NCBI GenBank assembly: GCA_027924585.1
Contig: BSBM01000361.1
Coordinates: 67,430,001 to 67,494,000, forward strand
Length of the DNA stretch: 64,000 nucleotides
Reading direction: 5' to 3'
Source: Larix kaempferi
Lineage: Eukaryota; Streptophyta; Pinopsida; Pinales; Pinaceae
The translations under genes were made by a program, and so were the position numbers. Below are positions 43,361-55,827 of the stretch, in pieces. Every line of letters starts with the position of its first letter. Position 1 is the first letter of the stretch. Below the pieces are notes generated by a model that was not told the origin of the DNA, searched no databases, and worked only from the letters and a program-made list of their open reading frames with translations.

Positions 43361-44165
43361 TTTTTTTTTCCAAAAGAAAAAAAGCATAATTCCATTCATC
43401 CACAAGAGATCAGAATTACATTCAGTATTCACTGTATCAGTGAATTATCCAAAACCATGAGTATGGCTCACTTGATGAGACTACTACGTCTTCTGTCAAA
43501 ATGTATTTTGTTAATTCCCTATTTTATCCCAAAATAATTCAGTTCTGTCCCACCGGACTATTTTGATTTGCAACATCATAAGTTTTATACCATAACCATC
43601 TATGTCTAAAAAGTGCAGCACTTTTGCATGTTTTCAAATATATATATAAAACCTCTTCATTTATTCGATGAAAGGTCTATGATAGAACTCAGTTCGCTGT
43701 CCTTCATTCTCTTCATTGATTTTCCAAGTGCCAAAAACCATGTGCAGCCCTTCTTTGGATGCCCGGTCTGCTATGTGGTTGTTTTCCCTGTAAACGTGCC
43801 GGCATGTGAAAATGTCATAGGATTGTTTGATCAGCTGAATACTATTAAGAACATTTGCCAGTCTAAGTACTCTGCAAGCTTGGGTTTGATTAGTCCAATT
43901 TATAGCATTCATAGAATCTCCATAAACCGCCAGTCTAAATATACCCTTCTCAGCAGCAAAGATAAGTAGTAACTTTAAACTCATTACTTCTGCAAAGTTA
44001 TTGGATCCCATTCCAAGACCCATAGTGAGTGTAAAGTAATGTGAATCGGAAATATATAAGATAGCTCCCCCGCCACAATTTTCATTACTTGCGGCTCCAT
44101 CAAAAAAACCCCAAGGATATGATCTATCAATCTCCACCTCCAAGATACGTCTCTGTTCAGCAGCC
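43361..44165 (-). mobile_element. 5'-truncated LINE with RNase H domain
   Basis: The minus strand ends in a short poly(A) (plus-strand T run 43361-43369), preceded by GAATGGAATTATGC, and is flanked by an 11-base direct repeat. The coding part, 44143-43661, is a 160-residue RNase H domain as found at the C-terminus of plant L1-type LINEs: FFDGAASNENCGG, NNFAEVMSLK, VYGDSMNAI and IADRASKEG supply the D, E, D, D residues. RT and endonuclease are missing through 5' truncation. It lies within gypsy A. Confidence 0.8.
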
Positions 44166-44331
44166 CGTGTTGATATGCGATAAAATAAAAATATCTTTCA
44201 AGCAACTTGACCCTCAAGAACTAACGAAGAAAAACAAGATCCTGAATTCTATAGTCACCCTTCAACTGAAATACAACTAATTGTGAGTCGATTCGTACCT
44301 CCAACTATGAAATGCCATGATGAATAACATC

Positions 44332-45838
44332 TTAGAGTAACTCAATGACTACATTGTATTCAACTACGTTGTTAGTCGTAGGGCCTAAACAAGCACCTCC
44401 CGAGGACACGAGTTGACTAGACAGTGAGTAGATAACCCAAGTTTTTGAAGCCAACTGACGGGTGTGGCGACTAGCACCATCCACAAATCCTATGAAGCAT
44501 TCAGTTGTCATCTGAAAATACAACCTATAAGACACATAAGACATAAACAAAATCAAAAGAGAAGACTAACTATACAAAACATGTACAACTATGATACAAG
44601 AAAAAGCATTGAAGCCTAAGCATAATACTTTTTCAGGTACGGTCGATGCCTAGCATTTCTTCGAAAGACCAGGTGGACATGTTGCGGAATTCCGTAAACA
44701 TGCTGGTATACAGAGTGATCTCATCAGGAGAACAATTTGATCCAATAAAGAGGTTTTCCACAACACCGGGTTTAATGGAGATATCGATCGGTATGGTCCT
44801 CGATATATTTTCCATGTTACCTTCATCATAGATCATTTGCGTAGAAGGATTGATGGACAAATCGATATCACCACCAAGTCTCACTGAAAACTCACCATTC
44901 TCTATTCTGTCTAGATCAGGAAGAAAGTAGGACTTGTGATGCATGTGTTCCCATGGATGATCCAGTCCTACCATGGCTTCCAAAATAGCCTCATCAGAGG
45001 GAAAAATAGTATCCATACAATCAAAAGAGTGGATAGAGTTGACTGACCATGCAGGTGCATAGTTTATATCTGACTCTGTGGAGACAGACAGAGTCGATAT
45101 ATAATCTACTCCAACATCTTATGTTGCTTGGTAAGCTAATTCTACAATAGAAAAGGGCACAGAGGGTTCTTGTTGAGTGGGAAGAATCCAAGGATCAATT
45201 GTTCGACTGACGATGAAGATTTCTCGAGAAAAAATATCATAAGTACTCACAGAACCAATGTAATTTATGGGATCAGGTAGGTCGAATGTTCCCATCAGTG
45301 ATGAATACATGCTTACTCCCAAACTCTCGCTAGGTGGGTGAGTTTGATCAATCAAATGGATTGTCGAATCCAATGAAGCATTGTTGTTTTTTCGATGAAG
45401 ATATTCTCCAGTCTTGCCTTCAAAATTTGGGATATTGGAAGAAAACTTGGTAGGAATTGGTGGCCATGGTGGGTTGTGGTGCACTGGATCATTAGTCAGT
45501 TTTGAAATATCTGGCAAGTTTAGAGTTTCCAGAAAGGGAAAATGAGGTCGAACCGATTGAATTTGATTAATATGAGCCTAATATGGGGAACCTCCTGAAA
45601 CCTGGTTCATATACTGTTGGTTGGGGTTGCCCCCAGCCATCGGCTATGAAGTGAAATCATTGTTAAAGATGTTCCAGCCAAATGCTAAAGGGTTGCTTCC
45701 TTGGGTGTTCGTCCATTGCGGTTGGGTGTTAGCCCCTCCGTAATATGGGTTTAAAAAGTTACCATCCCCTCCACCAAACAACGAAAAGGGAGCACTCCCT
45801 ACAGGTACATGGGATGTTTGTACATTCGATGAATGCAC
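44332..45838 (-). pseudogene. Gag, pol N-terminus and second RNase H remnants of gypsy A
   Basis: Three collinear blocks on the minus strand match element C. 45517-45119: LTNDPVHHNPPWPPIPTK and FEGKTGE, the start of the Gag core, then truncated. 45016-44633: ILEAMVGLDHPWEHMHHKSY, EGNMENIS and FTEFRNMSTWSFEEM, the spacer before RT. 44556-44332: FVDGASR, LGPTTNNVVEYN, the start of the second RNase H. A G/N/Q-rich N-terminal Gag piece is at 45838-45644. The RT, gypsy RNase H and integrase are deleted. It could not replicate without helper proteins. Confidence 0.8.
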
Positions 45839-45872
45839 ACTAAAACTTATGAAGGGGTTAAACCCATGTATA

Positions 45873-46454
45873 TGTTAATTTTTCAATAATTTCATTCAAT
45901 ATCATCTAGGATCACTAAGAGAATAATAAGCACAACATAACAATCACAAGAGACAATGGACACAAAGCATTTCACCGGGGAAAACCAAGAAGGTGAAAAA
46001 CCCCGCAACTTCCTCAGAGATAGAATAAGCCCCAATACAAAGATCACAAAGATCAATCCCCAAAAGATAGATGTCTCCAGTAGTTACTGCTCCTCTACTT
46101 GTGTGCACTCCTCTCTCTCAACTATGCGATTTGGATGAGTGAGTGAATGAATCAAATGAGAGAGACACACTCTCTATTTATACAACAACTTAACCTGCCT
46201 TTAACCCTAACTGGGACAACTTCCTAAGGAATCCTAATAACCCATCCACATGACTCATACAAGGCCAACCCCACACAGGTGGTCTAATAACCCATCAAAT
46301 ATAAGTTATGACACTTACAATGTAACTTGCAACACTTGCAAATACAAATGACGACACTTCCAATCAGAGGAATAATACATCTCCATTGGGGATACAATAA
46401 AATACAAATGTAATAGACATGTGAATATCTTCTGAAGTTACAAATACATCAACA
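45873..46454 (-). repeat. 3' LTR of copia D
   Basis: 582 bases. On the minus strand it begins TGTTGATGTATTTG after the tract CTTAAGAGGGAG and ends with ATTAACA. It contains a TATAAATAG box (plus 46177-46185) and the GGGTTATTAGACCACC phrase shared with copia 1 and B. Confidence 0.9.
46177..46185 (-). promoter_or_regulatory. TATA box of copia D LTR
   Basis: CTATTTATA on the plus strand, i.e. TATAAATAG on the coding strand, followed by AGAGAGTGTGTCTCTC as in copia element 1. Confidence 0.75.
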
Positions 46455-46466
46455 CTCCCTCTTAAG
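46455..46466 (-). other. Polypurine tract of copia D
   Basis: The coding strand reads CTTAAGAGGGAG immediately before the LTR, as in copia 1 and B. Confidence 0.85.
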
Positions 46467-46735
46467 TAGGAAGGTATTCTATTGACACAGGTTATCAATA
46501 CATATAAGCACAAGCCTTCAATTCTGGAGTTGGATCATCGTCATTGGATCATGGAGCATAATCGTCACTGTTGTTGTACTTGTCATCTCGACCACTAGAG
46601 TTCTCTCTAAATTCTTCTCATCATAGGAAGTTCTATAGAGCCATCCCTTTTTCATGTTGGATGTAGGCCTAGCCTCCTTTAGGTCTTCATCATCTCTGCG
46701 AGTGGCCTGATAGAGGTGGAATCTCAAGACTGATT

Positions 46736-47440
46736 ATGTGCCTCTGCAAACCCTATCAAGAGCATCCCAAGATCCTTTATGTGCCTTAGCACGACCGCAA
46801 GATCTCCCAGGACTGATTACATGCATCCTTCACAAAAAATTTAAAGAGAATCCCAAGATGGTGTATGTGCCTAGCATGACCAGCAAGATCTCTAAAGAGC
46901 ATCCCAAGAATTTTACGTGCCTAGCACAACCTATCAGATCTCCAGGACTGATTACATGTGAATAGGAAAAACCTTAAAAGAGCATCCCAGGATCGTTTAT
47001 GTGCCTATCACGACCGACAAGATATCTAAAGAGAATCCCATGACTTTTACGTGCCTAGCATAACCTATCATATCTCTAGGATAGATTACATGTCAACAGG
47101 AGAAACCTTAAAAGAGCATCCCAAGATCGTTTATGTGCCTAGCATGACTGGAAAGATCTCTAAAGAGCATTCCAAGACTTTTACGTGCCTAGCACAACCT
47201 ATCGGATCTACAAGGCTGATTACATGTGAACATGCAAAACCTTAAAAGAGCATCCCAGGTTCGTTTATGTGCCTAACACGACTGGCAAGATCTCTAAAGA
47301 GCATCCCAGAACTTTTATGTTCCTAGCACAACCTATCAGATCTCCAGGACTGATTACATGCCTCCCTCACAAAACCTTGAAAGAGCATCCCAGGACTGAT
47401 TACGAGCTTACTGCTCAACCTATCGGATCTCCCAGGGAGC
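46736..47440 (-). repeat. ~60-120 bp tandem repeats in copia D 3' region
   Basis: On the plus strand five or more units read AAAGAGCATCCCAAGA then TTTACGTGCCTAGCACAACC then GATCTCCAGGACTGATTACAT. They are the reverse complement of the repeat families at 5270-5880 and 37708-38350, but diverged. Confidence 0.78.
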
Positions 47441-47489
47441 TATTACATGCTACTGCACAACTTGCCACATATCCATGACCTTGAAGTAT

Positions 47490-47770
47490 CACCCTGATGC
47501 TCATGATCAACTTGATCATCCTCGCACAAAGCATCATCCCGATGCTCATCATCATACTGATCATCATATAGTTCATCATCTTTATGCACATCATCATCAC
47601 ATGATCATACTGATCATAATCATAGCATCATCCTTATGCATATCATCATCACATGATCATCCCAATCATCATCATACCATCATCCTGATGCATATCATCT
47701 GGAGCATCGTCCTGATGCTCATCGCACATGATCATCCTGATTATCATCATATATAACATCATCCGGAGTA
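47490..47770 (-). repeat. Hairpin array in copia D 3' region
   Basis: Plus-strand inverted repeats with five-base spacers: ATGATC-aactt-GATCAT (47503), GCATC-atccc-GATGC (about 47530), CATC-atcct-GATG (about 47687), GAGCATC-gtcct-GATGCTC with a seven-base stem (47702-47720). On the coding strand the spacers read AGGAC, AGGAT and the like, as in copia 1 and B. Decay is greater here; some stems are imperfect. Confidence 0.7.
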
Positions 47771-47870
47771 TCGTCCTAATGCTCATCACACAACACTTAC
47801 ATCCACAACCATGAAAGGATCCTCCTACCACCATGCTTGGATGGATCCTGCAAATGTGTCCCATCACTTC

Positions 47871-48273
47871 CTCCTTGAAGCATCTTCTTTCTGAACAACA
47901 CCAAGCCTCTCTCTGAAGTACTCAAACTTCACTCTTGCTAGTGGTTTGGTCAACACATATGCAATCTACTCATCCATCGCAACATACAAGAGCTTCACTG
48001 CTCCTCTCTGCACCATATCCCTGATATAGTGATATTCGATCTCAATATGCTTCAAATTTTCATGGAACATCAGGTTTTCTGAAAACTTCACACAACTTTC
48101 GTTTTCACAATAGATACAAGTAGCATCCAACTAGAGATCAAATAAATCAGACAGTAGCTTCCTTATCCATACTTCCTCACAAATAGCCGAACAAGCTATG
48201 ACATACTCTGCTTCGGATGTAATCAGTGCTATGCAGGATTTATTCTTTCTAAACCAAGAGATCACACCTGATC
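47871..48273 (-). pseudogene. RNase H C-terminal part of copia D
   Basis: Reading leftwards from 48273: SGVISWF, SEAEYVIACSA, HIEIEYHYIRDMVQRGAVKL, LTKPLARVKFEYFRERLG and a stop near 47871. One or two stops interrupt it. The N-terminal part of RNase H and the RT resume at 55828, on the other side of element E. Confidence 0.8.
48269..48273. repeat. Target-site duplication of element E, left copy (TGATC)
   Basis: TGATC here and at 55828-55832 flanks element E inside the RNase H gene of copia D (in copia B the same site reads GGGATCAGGTGTGATC without interruption). Confidence 0.88.
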
Positions 48274-50429
48274 TATAATATCCCATTCAATATCTGACCA
48301 AAATATTAACTTGCACTTCCAATTTTAAATGGAATTTTACTAGCAATTTTTTTAAGGCAAACTCTCAGACTGTCCAAGATGTAAGCGACAGGGATGGAAA
48401 CTCTGAATGGGGATGGTAGGAAAGAGATTAGGTTCTGGAAATTATAGGTGAGAGTGTGCAGCAACAGCAAAATATGGTTTCAGCAGAAGTCCTTGGCACA
48501 AAGTACTAGAGCCATTCACTTTTCAGGAATAGAGCAATTCTACTGCCTACTTCGAGGCTCCCTGGGCTTCTAGCATATGCCAACAAGACTGGGTGAGGAT
48601 TAATAGTGTTTCAGATAGAGATATATTATTCATGTAACTCATAAAATATGCTGGAATAAATACTGGGTAAACTTCGAAGAGTTTGGAGTAATTTGGCGGT
48701 TAATTGCACACAGTGGACTGCTGAGCTAGTTATGTTTTTGGCTGTCCCAAATCGATTTAAATGCAAACAAATTATTAATACAGGGGATTACATGTAAAAT
48801 ATATTGAAGTATGAACCTTCTACAACTGGAATGGATTTAAACTGATACTCAGAATGGATTCAGCAGTTATTTTTGTAAAACTAGTCTAGAATAAGCACCC
48901 AACTAGCTAGTCTTGCACTTTAACTCATCAAACTACTTCAAAACTTCATATACTCTGTTCTGATATTAAATAAGACTCTGATATATGATATTAAACATAA
49001 ATAATTCTATATATGACTTTAGAACACTTATTTTCTCATTAACTGATTATCTTCCAAAGTACAATGCCTCACAGGCTAGATTTTGCATTACAATAGTGGG
49101 AGAATGAATATGAGAAGAAGGAAATTACTTTGGCTCTGTTCTGGAATATATTATCAGTCCATATACTGATTAGATGTCCGATTTTTCTGCACTCTGAGCT
49201 GCTGGTCTTCACTGGGGCGCATTCACAAAACTAGTTCTCTTCTCCAAGAGAAAATCCTCCAAAACTAGCTGGAGTAGAGAGAATGATTAAGAAGAGAAGG
49301 ATGGATCTGATATGATGCTGGTTTCTGATCTTGGAAATCTCTGATATCTACAAAAATAGCTGAACTAACTCTCCATCTACCCTTGGGTGAATTCCCTGGA
49401 ACTATCTTCTTCAACTGGTGAACCTTCTCCAAAACTAGCAGTAAATCTCCTGTAGAATTGATCTTCTCTTCAAGCTGACTGTGGATCTTCAATGGTGGAC
49501 TGAAATGAATATTATTGGCTGCAATAACACATTCTAGACCTGCATATTACTCACTAAACCTCATAGGGTATTAGGGAACATCACCCAAGAAGAACTGTTG
49601 AGGCACATCACTCAACTAGAGAGGCTTAGAGCTCTCAATGCAAAAATACAAATGAAAAAAGTTGTTAAATGGAGTTGGTTCGATTATTTTATAAACTTCA
49701 TGATGACTTGCTGAGCAAGTTCTTGGCTTGGTGGCCTGTGAGAGTAGGTTACCTACTTGCCCATTCTATTCCAAAGCCATGAGGGCGCATTCCTTGAAGA
49801 GAAAGGAAACTTTTCTGCTTTCTCCACTTTCTCGCTTTTGCATTCCTTCACTAAATTGGCAAGTGCGCCCTAGTGAGCTTTTTCTACACTTGCTACTTTC
49901 CTTTCTGACTGCTTTTCTTGTTTTATTCCACTTTAGTCACTTTCCTCTTTTCTGATTTTGTCTGATTTTGCCAGCTTTTGTCAGTTTCCTTCTTGGTTCA
50001 CCTTGCCAACTTGTCTCCATTAAATTCCTTAGCTTTTCTGAAGTTTATCACTTAAGCAAGTGTGGCCTGCTTGACCAATTCGAATTTGCTATCCAAGTCA
50101 TCAACCACTTGGCACATTTATTAGTAATAAACATTTAAATGACAATAATACAACTCAGAAATAATTTAGCTAAGCAATTAATTAATTATCCAATAATTAA
50201 TTAACTACTATGGTTTAATTGCCTCAAAACTTCCCCAATTAATTAATAAATCAGCTTAGCACTTGAATTGGGGTTAATAACTTCATGGGGGGCCCTCCTT
50301 ATCCATTTAATTCCTCAAATTCACCCTTAGTAATATTCCTTCATCCATCCATTAATTATTTAATTAATGCCTAGGTGACTTAGGATAAAATTATCCCCAT
50401 GGAGCATAGGAAAATTTGGGAACATGACA
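48274..50429 (-). repeat. 3' LTR of element E
   Basis: 2156 bases. On the minus strand it begins TGTCATGTTCCC and ends GGATATTATA; the expected final CA has become TA (the other LTR ends TTACA). It is AT-rich with TTAATTAATTA runs near 50180-50260. No gene is seen in it. Confidence 0.9.
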
Positions 50430-50443
50430 GTCCTTCCTTCGCA
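50430..50443 (-). other. Polypurine tract of element E
   Basis: The minus strand reads TGCGAAGGAAGGAC immediately before the LTR start TGTCATG. 50444-50693 has no gene. Confidence 0.7.
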
Positions 50444-50693
50444 AGATTGCTTGTCCTCAAACAATGTCAGGATCCCACCAAGCTTCTGCTGCACCAACTC
50501 TGATTATCATTGTCCCCATCCATTGCACAATTTGTAAATTAAACTTGGGCCTTCAGGAAAAAAATGTCTATGTAAAACAAACTGCACTGTAATTTATATC
50601 TGCCATTAGCCAACAAATGAACAGAATTTTAACCCAGTAAGGATAACTGAGTAGAATTCCTGGGTCCCACTGTTTCTCCTGCAAGGAGTAGAA

Positions 50694-53567
50694 TTATCCT
50701 GTCATCTTTGGAAATCTGTCACTCAAGTGTATGCCAGGTTCCCAAAGTATCAACTGCATTTTCCCCATCATCAGAATAATTTTAAAGAATCTGTCATCAA
50801 ACATGTGCCTTTTCATCCAGGGAATAACTGCTAGGGCATTGCCTCCAACCAAACCCAGTGGGGAGCAGAATGTCTCTTCCAGTGAAAACATCCAATGGCT
50901 CAACTCCCTGCCATTGGAGAAAAATTTCAAGCATCCCTCCCAGCATGTGGATTCCCTCCACATAGGCCAACTTCTGCAAGTAAAATGTTCATTTAATTTT
51001 TCTTGGCAACTTTCCTGCTTAGATGCCTTCCCTTGACCATGAGCATAAAAGTTTTTGCAAGGAGGTTTCATGCTTGTTCGGTAATATTTCACCCAATCCA
51101 TATATGTATTAGTGACATCAAATGGTTGCAAAATATACTTTTGTTGCTGCTCACAATTCAAGACAATGTTAGTTATAATAAGAAATTTATTGCAAAAACA
51201 AGAAAACCTTTTACCTCTGAAATTTCCTTTTTTTGTGATTCCTCTATCCATCCATCCAATGGATGAATCAAATATCTTGCTTGTTGATTCACATGAGCTG
51301 AAATCAGCCATATCTGCTGCAATAAGATCTATATCCCATAGGAGCATATCATGATCCACCTGTGGTACATGTGGCATCAACAAGAAACACTTCTTCACCC
51401 ACTATTCATTCCCCATTGTTATTCTGGAATCCATGACATGTGGGGAAGGACTGTGAAACTTCTTGGTATGTATGCAACCTTCAGTAATCAGACTTATGGA
51501 TGCAACTTATTCATTATTGGCTGGCCCAAATTGGGTGCTCTCATCCCACTTCTCCATGGGAGAGTGACTGTTTCCAAGGAACAGCTCAAGTTCCCTTAGG
51601 AAATGATCAGGTGCTTGGTTTTCATCAAACTGTTCTGCACACTCCTCAAGCACATGTAAAGATAAATGATCCTCATGATACACCATCTCATGAGGTTCCT
51701 CCATATGATCATGAATGCTTTCACCCCACTGTAATTGCATGAAATGTGTGTAAGAGGGTAGGGAGGATCTTTGCAACTTTTCATGAAGCAACAACATCTC
51801 CATCTTAGATTCTTGGAGGGAACTTTGAGTGCTTCTCAAAGAATCTTGGGTGGCCATCAATTTATCGTTAAGCTTATAGTTCTCTTTTTCATATCTACAA
51901 ATACTTTCTTCATCATACCATGATGCATCCCGCAAGAATTCAACAAGCTCAAACATGTAATTTTTATCTGAAAGCAATTGTGAGAAATTACGTTTGATTG
52001 TGGACATTGCTTTCTGGATATTCTCCATGGTTGCAAAGAAATATTGATCTTCCCTTAAAGCACCTTCCCAACCCAACCTCGACACTGAAGAATGAGTGTC
52101 ATGGAGAATTTTCAGAGCCTCTTGGATCTTCTGTTAATCCATCTTCAATGACCCTGCAAGAAGATGAGGTTCTTGCAGATGTTCCTCCTCTTCATTTTCC
52201 ATCCCCGGATTGATTTTATGCAATGCACTCAAAGTTTGTAAATTTGATCCATATATTGTTGCTGCAATATATTCATCTCTTAGGTCCTCAAAAACATAAT
52301 TTGGGCTGCAAATTAATTGCTCATTCATCCTGGGTATACCAGAAATATCTTCTCTTAAAATTCCATCCTTCACATTGCATTCCTTTTTGACATCAAAATT
52401 CCGAACCTCATCACTAGGGAGCTCAACCACTCTGAACTTTTTACTAGAAGTGGTTTCCATATGAAATTGAAATAATGATACATAAAAATAAGAATTTAAT
52501 AACTCACCAGGTGTCATGTTATCCTCCTTATGAGGTGGAGTGTTGGTGGTTTGGCCTTCCATCAATTTCTCAGCTTCACACCCTACTGAGATGTGTTCAA
52601 TTTATGCTTCTTGGTGAGGCTCCAGGGGTGAGTGCAAATCTGAATTATGTTCTTCCTTTGGATCAGATCCAAAAGATGTCTCACCTTCATCAATCTGTCC
52701 CATTTCTTCTACACTTGTTTTGAAATCAGCCATTAAAATATCGAGAGTGATTTTACCTCCCTCATCACCAACAATCAAGTGTTTGATTGCTGGATCTTCT
52801 ACTGTGCACTGACATTCTTCATCCACTTCTTGCTGTAATGGGGCACCAGCAAGGTCTTCTTGGTCATTTCTTTCCAAGAGACTTGATGTCTCTCCACATT
52901 GTGTGGTGCTCAAATCACAACCTTTGGACTTCCTTCTCGAAGAAAAACCAAACAGTCTCGCAATGTTTGGCCCTACAAGTGGCCTTGATGAAACTTCCTT
53001 CTTGATTCCTTTTCCATGAGATTGGGATGGATCCATATGTAGGGCTGCAAATTCATCTTTATTTTTTTTTGCTTCTTCTCCACCAGAAGAACTAGGTGGC
53101 TCTTGGTTTCCTCCCTTGATTTTTCTTGGCTGTGTGGACACATCTTTATTCCTCCCTTCTATCTTAGCTCCTAGGGGTAAATATCTTGCCTTGATTTCTT
53201 TGCACACACCATCAACCATATGTGCAATCCTTCTTTTGCTATCACTATTGTAGGGGTCTTTTAACAAACTTTGAATTTCTAAATCACAATATTCTCTAAA
53301 GGTCAGGAACTTCTGAACCTCCTTCTTCAAGGAAAAGTACTCCATGAAGTACTCATAGGATTTCTAAGGGTTACCTCTTTTGAGTATTCCTTCATAATCC
53401 CCATTAGTCATAGGTAGGTCATTTCCTATGTTCTCTTCAAACATTTTTTCATCAATGAAATCATGTTCAACTTTGTGTAAATAAGAAATTCTAATAGGGG
53501 TTAAAGGATCCTCTTCATATGGCTCAAAAATAAATTCTTCTTCTTCAATGACTAGCAGGAGCCACAT
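50694..53567 (-). pseudogene. Long unrecognised reading frame of element E, interrupted by stops
   Basis: One frame runs from ATG 53567 to 50694 (about 958 codons). It is interrupted by TAG 53364-53366, TAA near 52602, TAA near 52134, TAA near 51507 and one TAG near 51410; no frameshift is needed. Segments in order: an acidic N-terminus (EEEEFIFEPYEEDP), a charged region (LTFREYCDLEIQSLLKD), a basic stretch (FGFSSRRKSKG), acidic linkers, a probable coiled coil near 51950-51750 (YEKENYKLNDKLMATQDSLR), and a W/C/F-rich C-terminus. No zinc knuckle or enzyme motif is seen. It may be a Gag-like protein, but I do not recognise it. Confidence 0.65.
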
Positions 53568-53639
53568 TTTTCCTCTATGAGAAGAACTTCAATCTTCCTT
53601 CCAACAATGAGCTTATTTCTTTCCACAGGGGTGGAGGAA

Positions 53640-53654
53640 AGTGCTCTGATACCA
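53640..53654 (-). other. Primer-binding site of element E
   Basis: The minus strand reads TGGTATCAGAGCACT one base after the LTR end TTACA. It is the initiator-methionine tRNA site. Confidence 0.92.
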
Positions 53655-53655
53655 C

Positions 53656-55827
53656 TGTAATATCCCATTCAATATCTGACCAAAATATTAACTTGCACTT
53701 CAGATTTTTAATGGAATTTTACTAGCAATTGTTTTAAGGCAAACTCTCAGACTGTGCAATATGTAAGTGACATGGATGGAAACTATGAATGGGGATGGTA
53801 GGAAAGAGATTAGGTTCTGGAAATTATAGGTGATAGTGTGCAGCAGCAGCAAAATATGGTTTCAGTAGAAGTCCTTGGCACAAAGTACTAGAGCCATTCA
53901 CTTTTCAGCAATAGAGCAATTCTATTGCCTACTTCGAGGCTCCCTGGGCTTCTAGCATATGCTAACAAGACTGGGTGAGGATTAATAGTGTTTCAGATAA
54001 ATATATATCAGTCATGTAACTCATAAAATACGTTGGAATAAATATTGGGTGAACTTGGAAGAGTTTGGAGTAATTTGGGGGTTAATTGCACATAGTGGAC
54101 TGCTGAGCTAGTTATGTTTCTGGCTGTCCCAAATCGATTTAAATGCAACCAAATTATTAATACAGTGGATGATATGTAAAATATATTGAAGTATGAACCT
54201 TCTACAACTAGAATGGAGTTAAACTGATACTCAAAATGGATTCAACAATTATTTTGGCAAAACTAGTCTAGAATAAGCACCCAACTAGCTAGTCTTGCAC
54301 TTTAACTCATCAAACTGCTTCAAAACTTCATATACTATGTTCTGATATTAAATAAGACTCTGATATATGATATTAAACACAAATAAGTCTAGATATGACT
54401 TCAGAACATATCTTTTCTCATTAACTGATTATCTTCCAAAGTACAATGCCTCACAGTCTAGATTTTGCATTACAATAGTGGGAGAATGAATATGAGAAGA
54501 AGGAAATTACTTTGGCTCTATCCTGGAATATATTATCAGTAAATATACAGGTTAGATGTCTAATATTTCTGCACTCTGAGCTGTTAGTCTTCACTGGGGT
54601 GCATTCACCAAACTAGTTCTCTTCTCCAAGAGAAAATCCTCCAAAACTAGTTGAAGTAGAGAGAATGATTAAGAAGAGAAGGATGGATCTGATATGATGC
54701 TGGTTTCTGATCTTCGACATCTCTGATATCTGAAAAAATGGCTGAACTAACTCTCCATCAACCCTTGGGTGCATTCACTGGAACTATCTTCTACAACTGG
54801 TGAACCTTCTCCAAAACTAGCTGTAAATCTCCTGTAGAATTGATCTTCTCTTCAAGCTGACTGTGGATCTTCAATGGTGGATTGAAATGAATTTTATCAG
54901 CTGCAATAACACATTCTAGACCTGCATATTACTCACTAAAACTCATAGGGTCTTAGGGCACATCACCCAAGAAGAACTGTTGAGGCACATCACTCAACTA
55001 GAGAGGCTCGGAGCTCTCAATGCAAAAATACAAATGACAAAAGTTGTTAAATGGAGTTGGTTGGATTCTTTTATAAAATTCATGATGACCTGCTGAGCAA
55101 GTTATTGGCTTGGTGACCTATGAGAGTAGGTTACCCACTTTCCCATTCTACTCCAAATCCATGAGGGCGCATTCCTTGAAGAGAAAGGAAACTTTTCTGC
55201 TTTCTGCACTTTCCTGCTTTTGAATTCCTTCACTGAATTGGAAAGTGCACCCTAGTGAGTTTTTTCTGCACTTGCTACTTTCCTTTCTGACTTCTTTTCT
55301 TATTTTATTCCACTTTATTCACTTTCCTCTTTTCTGCTTTTGTTTGATTTTTCCAACTTTTGTCAGTTTCCTTCTTGGTTCACCTTGCCAACTTGTCTCC
55401 ATTAGATTCCTTAGCTTTTCTGAAGTTTATCACTTAAGCAAGTGTGCCCTACTTGACCAATTCGAATTTCCTATCCAAGTCATCAACCACTTGGCACATT
55501 TATTAGTAATAAACATTTAAATGACAATAATACAACTTAGAAATAATTTAGCTAAGCAATTAATTAATTATCCAATAATTAATTAACTACTATGGTGTAA
55601 TTGCCTCAAAACTTCCCCAATTAATTAATTTCTCAATTAATTAATAAATCAGCTTAGCACTTGAATTGGGGTTAATAACTTCATGGGGGGCCCTCCTTAT
55701 CCATTTAATTCCTCAAATTCACCCTTAGGAATCTTCCTTCATCCATTCATTAATTATTTAATTAATGCCTAGGTGACTTAGGCTAAAATCATCCCCATGG
55801 ACCATAGGAAAATTTGGGAACGTGACA
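53656..55827 (-). repeat. 5' LTR of element E
   Basis: 2172 bases, plus-strand TGTAATATCCC to CGTGACA. It aligns end to end with 48274-50429 with scattered substitutions and a 16-base AATTAATT-type insertion near 55620. Confidence 0.92.

Larger units (their letters stand above)
48274..55827 (-). mobile_element. Element E: LTR retrotransposon without pol, 7.55 kb
   Basis: Two LTRs of about 2.16 kb flank 3226 bases of internal sequence. Primer-binding site (53640-53654) and polypurine tract (50430-50443) put it in minus orientation. The internal part has no protease, RT, RNase H or integrase; it holds one long unrecognised reading frame. By structure it is a large non-autonomous derivative that would need enzymes from another element. 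LTR differences are noticeable (several per 100 bases), so it is older than element C. Confidence 0.88.

Noticed and set aside
43661-44143. Host RNase H-family gene
   Set aside because: Flanking 11-base duplication and poly(A) show it is the 3' end of a LINE insertion.
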